From Myxocyprinus asiaticus (lineage: Eukaryota > Chordata > Actinopteri > Cypriniformes > Catostomidae), in the NCBI RefSeq assembly GCF_019703515.2, contig NC_059387.1, forward strand, positions 35,845,877-35,909,876: DNA of 64,000 bases, written 5' to 3'. A program made the position numbers and the translations under genes. This document shows positions 45,625 through 56,762 of the stretch, piece by piece. Under the pieces are notes generated by a model. It was not told the origin of the DNA, ran no database searches, and saw only the letters and a program-made list of their open reading frames with translations. Numbering within the stretch: position 1 is the stretch's first letter; the number at the start of each line of letters is the position of its first letter.

Positions 45625-47031
45625 CAGGTGCATCTCAAAAAATTCGAATATGGTGACATGCCAATCAGCTAATCAACTCAAAACACCTGCAAAGGTTTCC
45701 TGAGCCTTCAAAATGGTCTCTCAGTTTGGTTCACTAGGCTACACAATCATGGGGAAGACTGCTGATCTGACAGTTGTCCAGAAGACAATCATTGACACCC
45801 TTCACAAGGAGGGTAAGCCACAAACATTCATTGCCAAAGAAGCTGGCTGTTCACAGAGTGCTGTATCCAAGCATGTTAACAGAAAGTTGAGTGGAAGGAA
45901 AAAGTGTGGAAGAAAAAGATGCACAATCAACCGAGAGCTGCAGCCTTATGAGGATTGTCAAGCAAAATCGATTCAAGAATTTGGGTGAACTTCACAAGGA
46001 ATGGACTGAGGCTGGGGTCAAGGCATCAAGAGCCACCACACACAGACATGTCAAGGAATTTGGCTGCAGTTGTCGTATTCCTCTTGTTAAGCCACTCCTG
46101 AACCACAGACAACGTCAGAGGCGTCTTACCTGGGCTAAGGAGAAGAAGAACTGGACTGTTGCCCAGTGGTCCAAAGTCCTCTTTTCAGATGAGAGCAAGT
46201 TTTGTATTTCATTTGGAAACCAAGGTCCTAGAGTCTGGAGGAAGGGTGGAGAAGCTCATAGCCCAAGTTGCTTGAAGTCCAGTGTTAAGTTTCCACAGTC
46301 TGTGATGATTTGGGGTGCAATGTCATCTGCTGGTGTTGGTCCATTGTGTTTTTTGAAAACCAAAGTCACTGCACCCGTTTACCAAGAAATTTTGGAGCTC
46401 TTCATGCTTCCTTCTGCTGACCAGCTTTTTAAAGATGCTGATTTCATTTTCCAGCAGGATTTGGCACCTGCCCACACTGCCAAAAGCACCAAAAGTTGGT
46501 TAAATGACCATGGTGTTGGTGTGCTTGACTGGCCAGCAAACTCACCAGACCTGAACCCCATAGAGAATCTATGGGATATTGTCAAGAGGAAAATGAGAAA
46601 CAAGAGACCAAAAAATGTAGATGAGCTGAAGGCCACTGTCAAAGAAACCTGGGCTTCCATACCACCTCAGCAGTGCCACAAACTGATCACCTCCATGCCA
46701 CGCCGAATTGAGGCAGTAATTAAAGCAAAAGGAGCCCCTACCAAGTATTGAGTACATATACAGTAAATGAACATACTTTCCAGAAGGCCAACAATTCACT
46801 AAAAATGTTTTTTTTATTGGTCTTATGATGTATTCTAATTTTTTGAGATAGTGAATTGGTGGGTTTTTGTTAAATGTGAGCCAAAATCATCACAGTTAAA
46901 AGAACCAAAGACTTAAACTACTTCAGTCTGTGTGCATTGAATTTATTTAATACACGAGTTTCACAATTTGAGTTGAATTACTGAAATAAATGAACTTTTC
47001 CACGACATTCTAATTTATTGAGATGCACCTG
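45625..47031 (+). mobile_element. Tc1-type transposon, first copy, full length
   Basis: Terminal repeats begin CAGGTGCATCTCAAAAAATT on the left and CAGGTGCATCTCAATAAATT (inverse) on the right, each flanked by TA. The length of 1407 bp is usual. The terminal repeats have diverged slightly and the transposase is frameshifted. Confidence 0.9.
45713..46751 (+). pseudogene. Tc1-type transposase, frameshifted
   Basis: The N-terminal part opens in one frame (VSQFGSLGYTIMGKTADLTV, helix-turn-helix region AGCSQSAVSKHV) and the rest lies in another from about 45940. All three catalytic residues are present in the second frame: FSDESKF, QQDLAPAHT and [14 protein letters not shown] NPIENLW, with 34 residues between the second Asp and Glu (DD34E). 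One indel near 45930-45960 separates the frames, so no full protein is expected. Confidence 0.88.
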
Positions 47032-47218
47032 TATACCATTTCTCTGTAGAAATGAAGATAGTTGGGAGGACACTACCTTTTCTAGTATTTTTGACATAAA
47101 CGGGAGATTTGAAATCGGTCTGTATTTAGCCAGTTCTCCAGGATCAAGCTGTGGCTTCTTAATAAGCGGTTTGATAACTGCCAGTTTAAAGTTTCTTAAA
47201 ACCGTCCAGAGGCTGTAA

Positions 47219-47600
47219 GAAAATAAAAGTTTCATTGAAAGCTGAAATTCTTGGCATCGAAATGATGGCATGAGTAGCGCAGAATAAACCTTTATTAACA
47301 TTTCTTTAAAAGATAAGCAATGAAACTATTATTTTAAAACTTGATTAATATCTCATTTTAATGATATTAAAATAGATAAATAATTAATAAATGAAACAAT
47401 TAATAATGAATGTTTATGAGGACATAAACCACATAACAGAGAAGACCCCTTTAGACCAGTGTAAAGTTCTTAAAAACATCATGTATTTTGACATTTTTAT
47501 GAAAAGGCACATTTTGTTCAGGTCATGTGGTGTAACACTGAGAAGATTTGAATTTATTTTACTTTAAAAAGCATGATATTTGTATTTAAATATATTAATT
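47219..47600. repeat. Interspersed repeat, related to 12550-12935
   Basis: It shares GAAAGCTGAAATTCTTG and AAGGCACATTTTGTTCAGGT with the copy in ptprk. It directly abuts the 5' end of the L2 piece. Confidence 0.55.
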
Positions 47601-47629
47601 TTTTTTCTTTCTTTTTTTTACCTTAAAAT

Positions 47630-47640
<11 letters not shown>

Positions 47641-47700
<60 letters not shown>
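47641..47700. repeat. (TA)30 microsatellite
   Basis: Sixty nucleotides of uninterrupted TA. Confidence 0.95.
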
Positions 47701-47703
<3 letters not shown>

Positions 47704-47889
47704 TAAGCTGTGTACACCAGGGCGGTTCTGGGGTCAGTGATACGCTGTGGATACATAAGGCCATCCTTTGATTAAATATTGAAATATTATACACTTTAAT
47801 AAGAGTTTACAAAGCAAGGCTGGTTTATTTCCTAATATCTATGTACAATACAAAGCCATAAGCACATAAGACCATAATGGCTCTCTATA

Positions 47890-49445
47890 CAGTGCATCCG
47901 GAAAGTATTCACAGCGCTTCACTTTTTCCACATTTTGTTATGTTACAGCCTTATTCCAAAATGGATTAAATTCATTATTTTCCTCAAAATTCTACAAACA
48001 ATACCCCATAATGACAACGTGAAAGAAGTTTGTTTGAAATCTTTGCAAATTTATTAAAAAGAAAAAGAATAAAATCACATGTACATAAGTATTCACAGCC
48101 TTTGCCATGACACTCAAAATTGAGCTCAGGTGCATCCTGTTTCCACTGATCATCCTTGAGATGTTTCTACAACTTGATTGGAGTCCACCTGTGGTAAATT
48201 CAGTTGATTGGACATGATTTGGAAAGGCACACACCTGTCTATATAAGGTCCCACAGTTAACAGTGCATGTCAGAGCACAAACCAAGCCATGAAGTCCAAG
48301 GAATTGTCTGTAGACCTCCGAGACAGGATTGTATCGAGGCACAGATCTGGGGAAGGGTACAGAAACATTCCTGCAGCATTGAAGGTCCCAATGAGCACAG
48401 TGGCCTCCATCATCCGTAAATGGAAGAAGTTTGGAACCACCAGGACTCTTCCTAGAGCTGGCCGCCCGGCCAAACTGAGCAATCGGGGGAGAAGGGCCTT
48501 AGTCAGGGAGGTGACAAAGAACCCGATGGTCACTCTGACAGAGCTCCAGCATTTCTCTGTGGAGAGAGGAGAACCTTCCAGAAGAACAACCATCTCTGCA
48601 GCACTCCACCAATCAGGCCTGTATGGTAGAGTGGCCAGACGGAAGCCACTCCTCAGTAAAAGGCACATGACAGCCCGCCTGGAGTTTGCCAAAAGCCACC
48701 TGAAGGACTCTCAGACCATGAGAAACAAAGATTGAACTCTTTGGCCTGAATGGCAAGCGTCATGTCTGGAGGAAACCAGGCACCGCTCATCACCTGACCA
48801 ATACCATCCCTACAGTGAAGCATGGTGGTGGCAGCATCATGCTGTGGGGATGTTTTTCAGCAGCAGGAACTGGGAGACTAGTCAGGATCGAGGGAAAGAT
48901 GAATGCAGCAATGTACAGAGACATCCTTGATGAAAACCTGCTCCAGAGTGCTCTGGACCTCAGACTGGGGTGAAGGTTCATCTTCCAACAGGACAATGAC
49001 CCTAAGCACACAGCCAAGATAACAAAGGAGTGGCTCCAGGACAACTCTGTGAATGTCCTTGAGTGGCCCAGCCAGAGCCCAGACTTGAACCCGATTGAAC
49101 ATCTCTGGAGAGATCTGAAAATGGCTGTGCACCGACACTCCTCATCCAACCTGATGGAGCTTGAGAGGTCCTGCAAAGAAGAATGGGAGAAACTGCCCAA
49201 AAATAGGTGTGCCAAGCTTGTAGCATCATACTCAAAAAGACTTGAGGCTGTAATTGGTGCCAAAGGTGCTTCAACAAAGTATTGAGCAAAGGCTGTGAAT
49301 ACTTATGTACATGTGATTTTTTTTTTTTTATAAATTTGCAAAGATTTCAAACAAACTTCTTTCACGTTGTCATTATGGGGTATTGTTTATAGAATTTTGA
49401 GGAAAATTATGAATTTAATCCATTTTGGAATAAGGCTGTAACATA
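47890..49445 (+). mobile_element. Tc1-type transposon, second copy, right end truncated
   Basis: The left end starts CAGTGCATCCGGAAAGTATT after TA. The inverse repeat is recovered at 49320-49445 (GAATTTAATCCATTTTGGAA, TAAGGCTGTAACATA), but the outermost about 50 nt are absent, so the copy cannot be a normal transposition substrate. Confidence 0.88.
48289..49285 (+). pseudogene. Tc1-type transposase, broken
   Basis: MKSKELSVDLRDRIVSRHRS and GRPAKLSNRG are the DNA-binding half, ending in a stop at 48733-48735. The catalytic half resumes in another frame with [18 protein letters not shown]. The stretch that should hold the first catalytic Asp is lost at the junction (about 48722-48735). TGA at 48971-48973 interrupts again. 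Afterwards [11 protein letters not shown] and [11 protein letters not shown] carry the other two catalytic residues. Confidence 0.88.
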
Positions 49446-49972
49446 GGTTAGGTCGGTGTAGCTAGTCTTTCTAAAAATAAATTGTTGAATTTATGAATAC
49501 AATAGGAGCCAAAACACTTTAAAACATTATTTATTACAATACTGTTTCAATACACAAGTATAAAATATTTAACCTAAAAGGTTAGCCTATTTTATATGAC
49601 ACTTTCATTTTTGTCAAAATACCTCAGTTAATGTAACTATAAAATCATAATACATTTTAGTAAGGGAGGGTGATTACGTGCAAAGCATTCTAAAGGACTT
49701 TTGTTGAATTCCTAGATCAATTTGGTAAAGAGAGAAATTTTTCCCATCACCATAATATTAATGTGGACAAATGTGAATAAATATATAGCTGCAATCAGCG
49801 ATTAACGGGGTTCACACCTTTAAGGTCCTTTAAGTACATATGTAACAGATATTAAGTATTAATTAGATAGTCTGTTTGCAACTAAAACAATGATAAAGTG
49901 CCTTAATTGTCAGAAACATCAGGTTAGGTAGCACAGAGATATGGTATTTTTTATTTAAAAAATATGTATATA

Positions 49973-50393
49973 TATTTTCTCCCCTTTTTCTCCCAATTTG
50001 GAATGCCCAACTAAGTCCTCGTGGTGGCGTAGTGACTCGCCTCAATCCGGGTGGCGGAGGACGAATCTCAGTTGCCTCCGCGTCTGAGACCATCAGTCTG
50101 CGCATCTTATCACGTGACTTGTTGAGCGCGTTACCGTGGAGACGTAGCGCGTGTGGAGGCTTCACGCTATTCTCCACGGCATCCACGCACAACTCACCAC
50201 ACGCCCCACTGAGAGCGAGAACCACATTATAGCAACCACGAGGAGGTTTCCCCATGTGACTCTACCCTCCCTAGCAACTGGGCCAATTTGGTTGCTTAGG
50301 AGACCTGGCTGGAGTCACTCAGCACGTCCTGGATTCAAACTCACGACTCCAGGTGTGACAGTCAGCGTCAATACTCACTGAGCTACCCAGGAC
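49973..50393 (-). mobile_element. tRNA-headed SINE, copy 7
   Basis: On the minus strand CCTGGGTAGCTCAGTGAGTA with GAGTTTGAATCC starts the head. The body is like copies 2 and 5 and ends in GGGGAGAAAATA. Confidence 0.8.
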
Positions 50394-50732
50394 TCTGTTA
50401 TTGTCTTATTTTTAGTCCTTATGAACAAAATTAAAAATTACAAAGATAACAAATATTTATATTTGTCATACTATCCATGAAACCACAAAATAGACATAGT
50501 ATGTATTTAATGTGCATCAGCATCCAAATTTGCTAAATCATTTTCATACTAAAGTATACTGTATGGTGTTCACAATAAAGGCAGTAGTTTTGGGCACAGT
50601 GTGAGTTTATTTCAATGTATTTCATTCTTATAAGTAGCATCAGTTGTGTTTTTATTAATCTTGTGCATTCTACATTTTTCTGAAATCTTTCAGTATTGGA
50701 TGTAATTTGGTATATCCTGTCAAAGAGCACAG

Positions 50733-50906
50733 GGCATGTTCAGCGTGCAGTCTCGGGATGCGTATAAGTTCCTGGAGACCAGTCCGTCTTCACTTTCATC
50801 AGCTGAATGGAATGAGCAGTACAACTCTATCATGGAGAAGCTGAACAAGAGAAGTCCTGAAACCCCTCGTGTGCAGGAACCAAACACAGCTGCCATTACT
50901 CAATAA
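50733..50906 (+). CDS. Short protein-like ORF or terminal exon, unknown
   Basis: ATG at 50736 opens 56 codons: MFSVQSRDAYKFLETSPSSL, then SSAEWNEQYNSIMEKLNKRS, ending TAAITQ and TAA. The composition is that of a real protein, polar with a helix-prone middle. The frame is open back to 50706, and CACAG just before 50733 could be an acceptor, though its pyrimidine tract is poor. I do not recognise the family; it could be the last exon of a gene, or a pseudogene piece. Confidence 0.35.
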   Translation, partial: GMFSVQSRDAYKFLETSPSSLSSAEWNEQYNSIMEKLNKRSPETPRVQEPNTAAITQ

Positions 50907-50954
50907 TATACAGATGCTTCATTTCACACTTCAGAGGTGATTAGATTTCTTCAC

Positions 50955-51015
50955 AGCAGTGATCCTCGACCGGTGGGTCTCAGGTCTGATCTGATAGGGT
51001 CATGGACAGTAGGGA
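50955..51015 (+). mobile_element. hAT-like MITE end related to 41720
   Basis: CAGCAGTGATCCTCGACCGG and GGGTCTCAGGTCTGATC match the left end at 41720, including about 15 nt before it. No right end found. Confidence 0.4.
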
Positions 51016-51476
51016 AATTAAGATTGCTAAATGCACATAATAAAATGCCACTAAACATATAATCATGCATAGTTAGGACAGCAAAATAAATACACTTCCC
51101 ATGTTGACGTCAAAGACTCATCAAATTAGACAGATGTCACCATGGACAGGTTGTGTGACATGAACTCATCCTCAAAAACCAGCAACAAAACTACACAAAG
51201 ATGAAAGAAAATACAGCACATATTTTGTGGTGCTTTAATCGTACAGTACAAGTTCAATTCAACAAAAAAATTATTTAGCGAGCTAGATGTTAGAGATGTT
51301 ATTTCTATTTGTTTTGTTTTGACTTTATTGTCTGTTCAGATTTCCTGGACAGAAATTCATCTTTGACACTGGCATATAGACAATACTGTACATCCACTTA
51401 CATACCACATAATAAACACATAGAACACACATTTGTCCCCATTAAAAACATACATAAAACTAGTAAATACAATACA

Positions 51477-51477
<1 letters not shown>

Positions 51478-51516
<39 letters not shown>
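51478..51516. repeat. (TA)n microsatellite at Tc1 insertion site
   Basis: Uninterrupted TA run ending four bases before the third Tc1 element. Confidence 0.95.
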
Positions 51517-51519
<3 letters not shown>

Positions 51520-51522
<3 letters not shown>

Positions 51523-52767
51523 TATATTGCCAAAAGTATTCGCTCACCCATCCAAATAATTGAATTCAGGTGTTCCAATCACTTCCATGGCCACAGGTGT
51601 ATAAAATGAAGCACCTAGGCATGCAGACTGCTTCTACAAACATTTGTGAAAGAATGGGCCGCTCTCAGGAGCTCAGTGAATTCCAGCGTGGTACTGTGAT
51701 AGGATGCCACCTGTGCAACAAGTCCAGTCGTGAAATTTCCTCGCTACTAAATATTCCACAGTCAACTGTCAGTGGTATTATAACAAAGTTGAAGCGATTG
51801 GGAATGACAGCAACTCAGCCACGAAGTGGTAGGCCACGTAAAATGACAGAGCGGGGTCAGCGGATGCTGAGGCGCATAGTGCGCAGATGTCGCCAACTTT
51901 CTGCAGAGTCAATCGCTACAGACCTCCAAAGTTCATGTGGCCTTCAGATTAGCTCAAGAACAGTGCGTAGAGAGCTTCATGGAATGGGTTTCCATGGCCG
52001 AGCAGCTGCATCCAAGCCATACATCACCAAGTGCAATGCAAAGCGTCGGATGCAGTGGTGTAAAGCACGCCGCCACTGGACTCTAGAGCAGTGGAGACGC
52101 GTTCTCTGGAGTGACAAATCACGCTTCTCCATCTGGCAATCTGATGGACGAGTCTGGGTTTGGCGGTTGCCAGGAGAACGGTACTTGTCTGACTGCATTG
52201 TGCCAACTGTGAAGTTTGGTGGAGGGGGGATTATGGTGTGGGGTTGTTTTTCAGGAGCTGGGCTTGGCCCTTTAGTTCCAGTGAAAGGAACTCTGAGTGC
52301 TTCAGCATACCAAGAGATTTTGGACAATTCCATGCTCCCAACTTTGTGGGAACAGTTTGGGGATGGTCCCTTCCTGTTCCAACATGACTGCGCACCAGTG
52401 CACAAAGCAAGGTCCATAAAGACATGGATGAGCGAGTTTGGTGTGGAAGAACTTGACTGGCCTGCACAGAGTCCTGACCTCAACCCGATAGAGCACCTTT
52501 GGGATGAATTAGAGCGAAGACTGCGAGCCAGGCCTTCTCATCCAACATCAGTGTCTGACCTCACAAATGCGCTTCTGGAAGAATGGTCAAAAATTCCCAT
52601 AAACACACTCCTAAACATTGTGGAAAGCCTTCCCAGAAGAGTTGAAGCTGTTATAGCTGCAAAGGGTGGGCCGACATCATATTAAACCCTATGGATTAAG
52701 AATGGGATGTCACTTAAGTTCATATGCATCTAAAGGCAGATGAGCGAATACTTTTGGCAATATAGTG
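51520..52767 (+). mobile_element. Tc1-type transposon, third copy, intact
   Basis: Perfect 27-bp inverted ends (51520-51546 and 52741-52767) begin CACTATATTGCCAAAAGTAT and are flanked by TA on both sides. The length is 1248 bp and the transposase frame is open. It sits in a TA/TG-rich stretch next to the 3' end of a LINE. Confidence 0.93.
51654..52685 (+). CDS. Tc1-type transposase, uninterrupted (343 aa)
   Basis: The enzyme would cut the element out at TA sites and paste it elsewhere. I chose [18 protein letters not shown] because it gives the usual length of about 340 residues; the frame is open from 51570. An N-terminal paired-like helix-turn-helix region ([20 protein letters not shown]) is followed by a GRPRK hook and a second one ([13 protein letters not shown]). 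Catalytic residues are Asp in LWSDKSRF, Asp in QHDCAPVH and Glu in NPIEHLWDE, spaced DD34E. The residue after the first Asp is Lys, where Glu is usual. No stop or frameshift interrupts it. Confidence 0.9.
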   Translation: MGRSQELSEFQRGTVIGCHLCNKSSREISSLLNIPQSTVSGIITKLKRLGMTATQPRSGRPRKMTERGQRMLRRIVRRCRQLSAESIATDLQSSCGLQISSRTVRRELHGMGFHGRAAASKPYITKCNAKRRMQWCKARRHWTLEQWRRVLWSDKSRFSIWQSDGRVWVWRLPGERYLSDCIVPTVKFGGGGIMVWGCFSGAGLGPLVPVKGTLSASAYQEILDNSMLPTLWEQFGDGPFLFQHDCAPVHKARSIKTWMSEFGVEELDWPAQSPDLNPIEHLWDELERRLRARPSHPTSVSDLTNALLEEWSKIPINTLLNIVESLPRRVEAVIAAKGGPTSY

Positions 52768-52839
52768 TATATGCATATATACACACGCACATATATACTC
52801 ACATATGCATACACACACCTAACCATATAAATATAGAGT

Positions 52840-55535
52840 ACCTTAATTAAGAATTTGGTTTAAAACAGTCACCGCCAATGGAACAAATGATATTTTATAT
52901 ATGTTCTTTTTAGCCAGCGGTATACGCAGCCTGCGCCCAGAAGGGAGGGCCTCAAAGCAGGAATGGAGTGGATGGGTCTGGTCTGAATATACTGCAATTA
53001 CCTTTTTTTCCATAAAATATGAAAACAGCTCTTGCAATGTACTCTATTTCTGGCCTGTGATCTTATTTGCTTCGTTAATTACTCGTATTAATTTATTTTT
53101 CTGTCTCATTGTTAAATTGCCATACCATGAAACAATGTTAAAATACTTTCGATCATCGATCTATAAACAATGGTTAAGACCCTCCTATCGATACTAAAAT
53201 GTCTTAATTTCGTGAGTAGACCTTTTCTTATGTATATGATCCACATTTTCCTGGAATGTGAATTTGTCATCAATGATTGTACCTAAATATTTAAAATTTG
53301 AAACTTGCTCTACCTTTACACCTTTTATAATAACTTGTTCATATGAAATGCCAGCTGTACATGTCCTATTTTGATTCAGCAAAATTCTTTGTCTTCTCAA
53401 TGTTCAGTTGTAGATGACTGTTATCAAACCATTGTACAAGACTTTTAATATACTCAAAATAAGTTGAACTATTCATGTCCGTTTGGCAAGAAATTAAAGC
53501 CAAGTCATCAGCATATTTGATTAAAGTGAGATCGTCCCTGTTACACTGAACTTCATTCATATAAACAGAAAAAAGCAGAGGTGATAATACACATCCCTGT
53601 GGTAACCCTGAACTTAAAAAGCACCTATGATGGTTTTTAAACGTGCCTAATTTTATTTAAAGGTCTCATACAATAGATTTACATGCATTCAAGGTCAAAA
53701 AACACTTTAATTTGCTCATAATTTAAATTGCAGCATTACCTTTTTCCCCCAGTGTCTCAAACGACTCGTTCTAAAAGATTCATTCTAAACTCCTCCTTTC
53801 AGAGAGCATACTCTGCTCTGATTGGTCAGATGTCCCAGTCTGTTGTGATTGGTCTACCGCTTAGTGGAGTGTTTGAGGGCGGGTCAAAGCTGTTCGTGAG
53901 CAGCCAATGAAGACCAGAGGCGGGTTTTTTGTTACCAAATTACGTAGGTTAGTACAGGAAGTAAGTCTGGAATTACTAACGACTCGTTTCAGGTGTTCAG
54001 AATCGGTTCTTTCTTTTGGGAGTCAATAACTCCATTTGTCCTGCACTTTGATTTTTGAAACTCTGCAGACTTTTTTACGTTCACAAACAGCTATATAACA
54101 CACTACATGAAAGGTATTATTTGAAAAACCATAATAGGTGCTCTTTAAGAATATACAATCAGATGAGTCTCTGTTAACACAGACGTATTGAGGCCTGTTT
54201 CTTAAAAATTTCTCAATCCATAAAATTAATCAACTACTTACACATAAATCTTGCAATCTTTCTTTTATAATTTGCAGTTGTACAGTATTACATGCTGATG
54301 TGAAATCCATAAAAAGAGTTCTGACATGAGCATTCGTTTTATCTAAATGGTGCTGGGCCTTATGTAATAATATGCTCCGATTGGGCATATAAGCAAATTG
54401 TAATGGATCTACAGAGCCATTCATTTGTGCTAACAGTTCTTTACATAATATACGCTCCATGCACTTGCACAGAACAGCTGTAAGAGCAATTGGGCGAAGG
54501 TCTTTAAAAGCTCTGGCCTGAGGTGTTTTAGGTACTGGAATAACAGTAGTGTTTTTCCATGCTACTGGTACAAAACCATCATCTAAAAAGACCTGAAACA
54601 GCCTAGTACATACATGCCCAAGTTGTTCCACACACTCTTTTAGATCAATGCCCTTAAGGCCATCTGGACCAGTAGCCTTATTTGGTTTAATTCTACAGAG
54701 CACTTTGGTAACCTCCCCTTCCTCTATTCTCAAAGGTTCAGATTCTGTCAGAGTATCATTATTCACAACACCTGCAATAATGTCAAATCATGAATAAATA
54801 ACATTTAAATTATTTACAAAGATTTGGGGGTCATCATCAAACAGTTGTACCCGTTTCTGTTGTCTCCCCTCCATGCATCTCTGACATTACCGGTTTTAAA
54901 TTCCTTCTCAACTTTCCCTTTATACTGTTTTTGCGCCTCCTTTATCTTACGTTTAACTTCTTGATATAGCTCTTTTACCTTGTGTGTCTCATTCCTTAAA
55001 AAAGCCATTCTCTTCTTATTTAAAGATTGTTTAAGATCTTTATTAATCCAGGGTTTGATGTTAGAACCACCGTCTCTGCACAAATATTAATGTAACTGGT
55101 AATCGTGTCATTCAACGACTTGTGATCACTGCAGCAATTAAAATCATTAAAAAACAAATCCCGATCGGTGCTCTCAAATCAGTCTCTGAGGTTTTCAGTT
55201 GAGTCTTTATTCCATGACTGAACCTGCAGGACGACAGGTTTAGTCCTTTTTAACATCTGTCTATATTTTGGAAGGAGATGGATGACGTTATGGTCTGAAC
55301 GTCCTAGTGGTGGGTGTAACCTTGGTACATAAGCACCATCCACATTACCAAAACATTTGTCTAAGGTTTTGCCCAGTCTCATCGGACAAGTTATATACTG
55401 TTCCAGATTCGGCAAAAACGCGGATATTTCACAGTTGTTAAAATCTCCAAGAAGAAACACTGGATCATCCGCTGAGTTGCGCAACGCCATGTTGTAGCTG
55501 GCAGCAAGTGCAAAATCTATAAATCTATCTTAAAT
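52840..55535 (-). mobile_element. LINE (CR1/Rex1-like), 5' truncated, with nested MITE
   Basis: Reading on the minus strand: endonuclease end (VFLLGDFNNCEISAFL, LGRSDHNVIHLLP at 55490-55179), linker, and reverse transcriptase (KPNKATGPDGLKG, DLRPIALTAVLCKCMERILC, FMDFTSACNTV at 54766-54230). After the nested insert come LPQGCVLSPLLFSVYMNEVQ and IKYADDLALIS, and finally the C-terminal LPSGRRLRIPLAKKN at 53037-52843. Several frameshifts and stops are present. The 5' part of the endonuclease is missing, as is usual for incomplete reverse transcription. The clade name is a guess. Confidence 0.8.
53618..54144. mobile_element. MITE with TTAA target duplication, nested in the LINE
   Basis: TTAA flanks both sides (53614-53617, 54145-54148). 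Ends are AAAGCACCTATGATGG and the inverse of AGAGCACCTATTATGG. Deleting the element and one TTAA rejoins the LINE reading frame (DSSDCIF to SSGLPQGC). TTAA fits piggyBac or Kolobok; the ends do not look like the piggyBac MITE at 3898. Confidence 0.8.
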
Positions 55536-55772
55536 TGTTTTTAATTTGTTGTTGTGATGGTGTATTGAAAATATACAAGATATCAACAGAATTTAAAGGG
55601 GTCAAGGTTTGGCTGGTTAGTATAGTTCAGTTAATCATGATACTCCATCTGGACTTGTGGCATCTTTTCAACTAAATTTAAATTTTCTTTACATTGTGAT
55701 TTTGTGTGTAATTGTAAATTTACACTTATAACCATTACTATAATACTTTATACCATTAATAAAAATTGGTAG

Positions 55773-55775
<3 letters not shown>

Positions 55776-55807
<32 letters not shown>

Positions 55808-56082
55808 TGTGTGAGTGAGTGTGTGTGCGTGTTTGTTTGTTTGTTTGTGTGTGTCTCACACATGTTGGTTTATCTATCATTATGAGGACTCTCCATAGAC
55901 ATAATGATTTTTATACTGTACAAACTATAGATTCTATCCCCTAACCCTAACCCTACCCCTAAACCTAACCCTCACAAAAAACTTTCTGCATTTTTACATT
56001 TTCAATGTGTGTGTGTGTGTGAGTGTGTGAGTGTGTGTGTCTCTGTGTGTGTGTGTGTGAGTGAGTGTGTGTGTGAGTGTGT

Positions 56083-56134
<52 letters not shown>

Positions 56135-56232
56135 CTGTCTGTGTGTATGAGTGGTCAGTGAGTGTGTGTGTGTGTGTGTGTGTTTCTGTCTGTGTGTGTG
56201 AGTAGTCAGTGAGTGTGTGTGAGTGTGTGTCT

Positions 56233-56321
<89 letters not shown>

Positions 56322-56537
56322 TGAGTGAGTGAGTGTGTGTGTGTGTGTGTGTGTCTCTGTGTGAGTGGTCAGTGAGTGAGTGTGTGTGTGTGTGTGTGTC
56401 TCTGTGTGAGTAGTCAGTGTGTGTGTGTGAGTGAGTGAGTGAGTGTGTGTGTGTGTGTGTGTCTCTGTGTGAGTAGTCAGTGAGTGTGTGTGAGTGTGTG
56501 TCTGTGTCTGTGTGTGTGTGTGTGTGTCTCTGTGTGT

Positions 56538-56568
<31 letters not shown>

Positions 56569-56624
56569 AGTGAGTGAGTGAGTGTGTGTGTGTGTGTGTG
56601 TGTCTCTGTGTGAGTGGTCAGTGA

Positions 56625-56662
<38 letters not shown>

Positions 56663-56717
56663 GTGAGTGTGTGTGTGTGTGAGTGTGTGTGTTTCTGTCT
56701 GTGTGTGTGAGTGGTCA

Positions 56718-56762
<45 letters not shown>

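Larger units (their letters stand above)
43780..47215 (-). mobile_element. L2-like LINE remains, interrupted
   Basis: Three minus-strand pieces lie in protein order. 47215-47034 encodes FKLAVIKPLIKKPQLDPGEL and YRPISNLPFMSKILEKVVSS, the start of reverse transcriptase. 45622-45480 encodes [20 protein letters not shown] with one stop. 44250-43780 encodes SRLDYCNALLRGC and LVQNAAARVLTRTKKYDHIS of the C-terminal part. The Tc1 element 45625-47031 lies between the first two. The 1.2 kb between the last two is unrelated and the catalytic core is missing. Confidence 0.65.
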
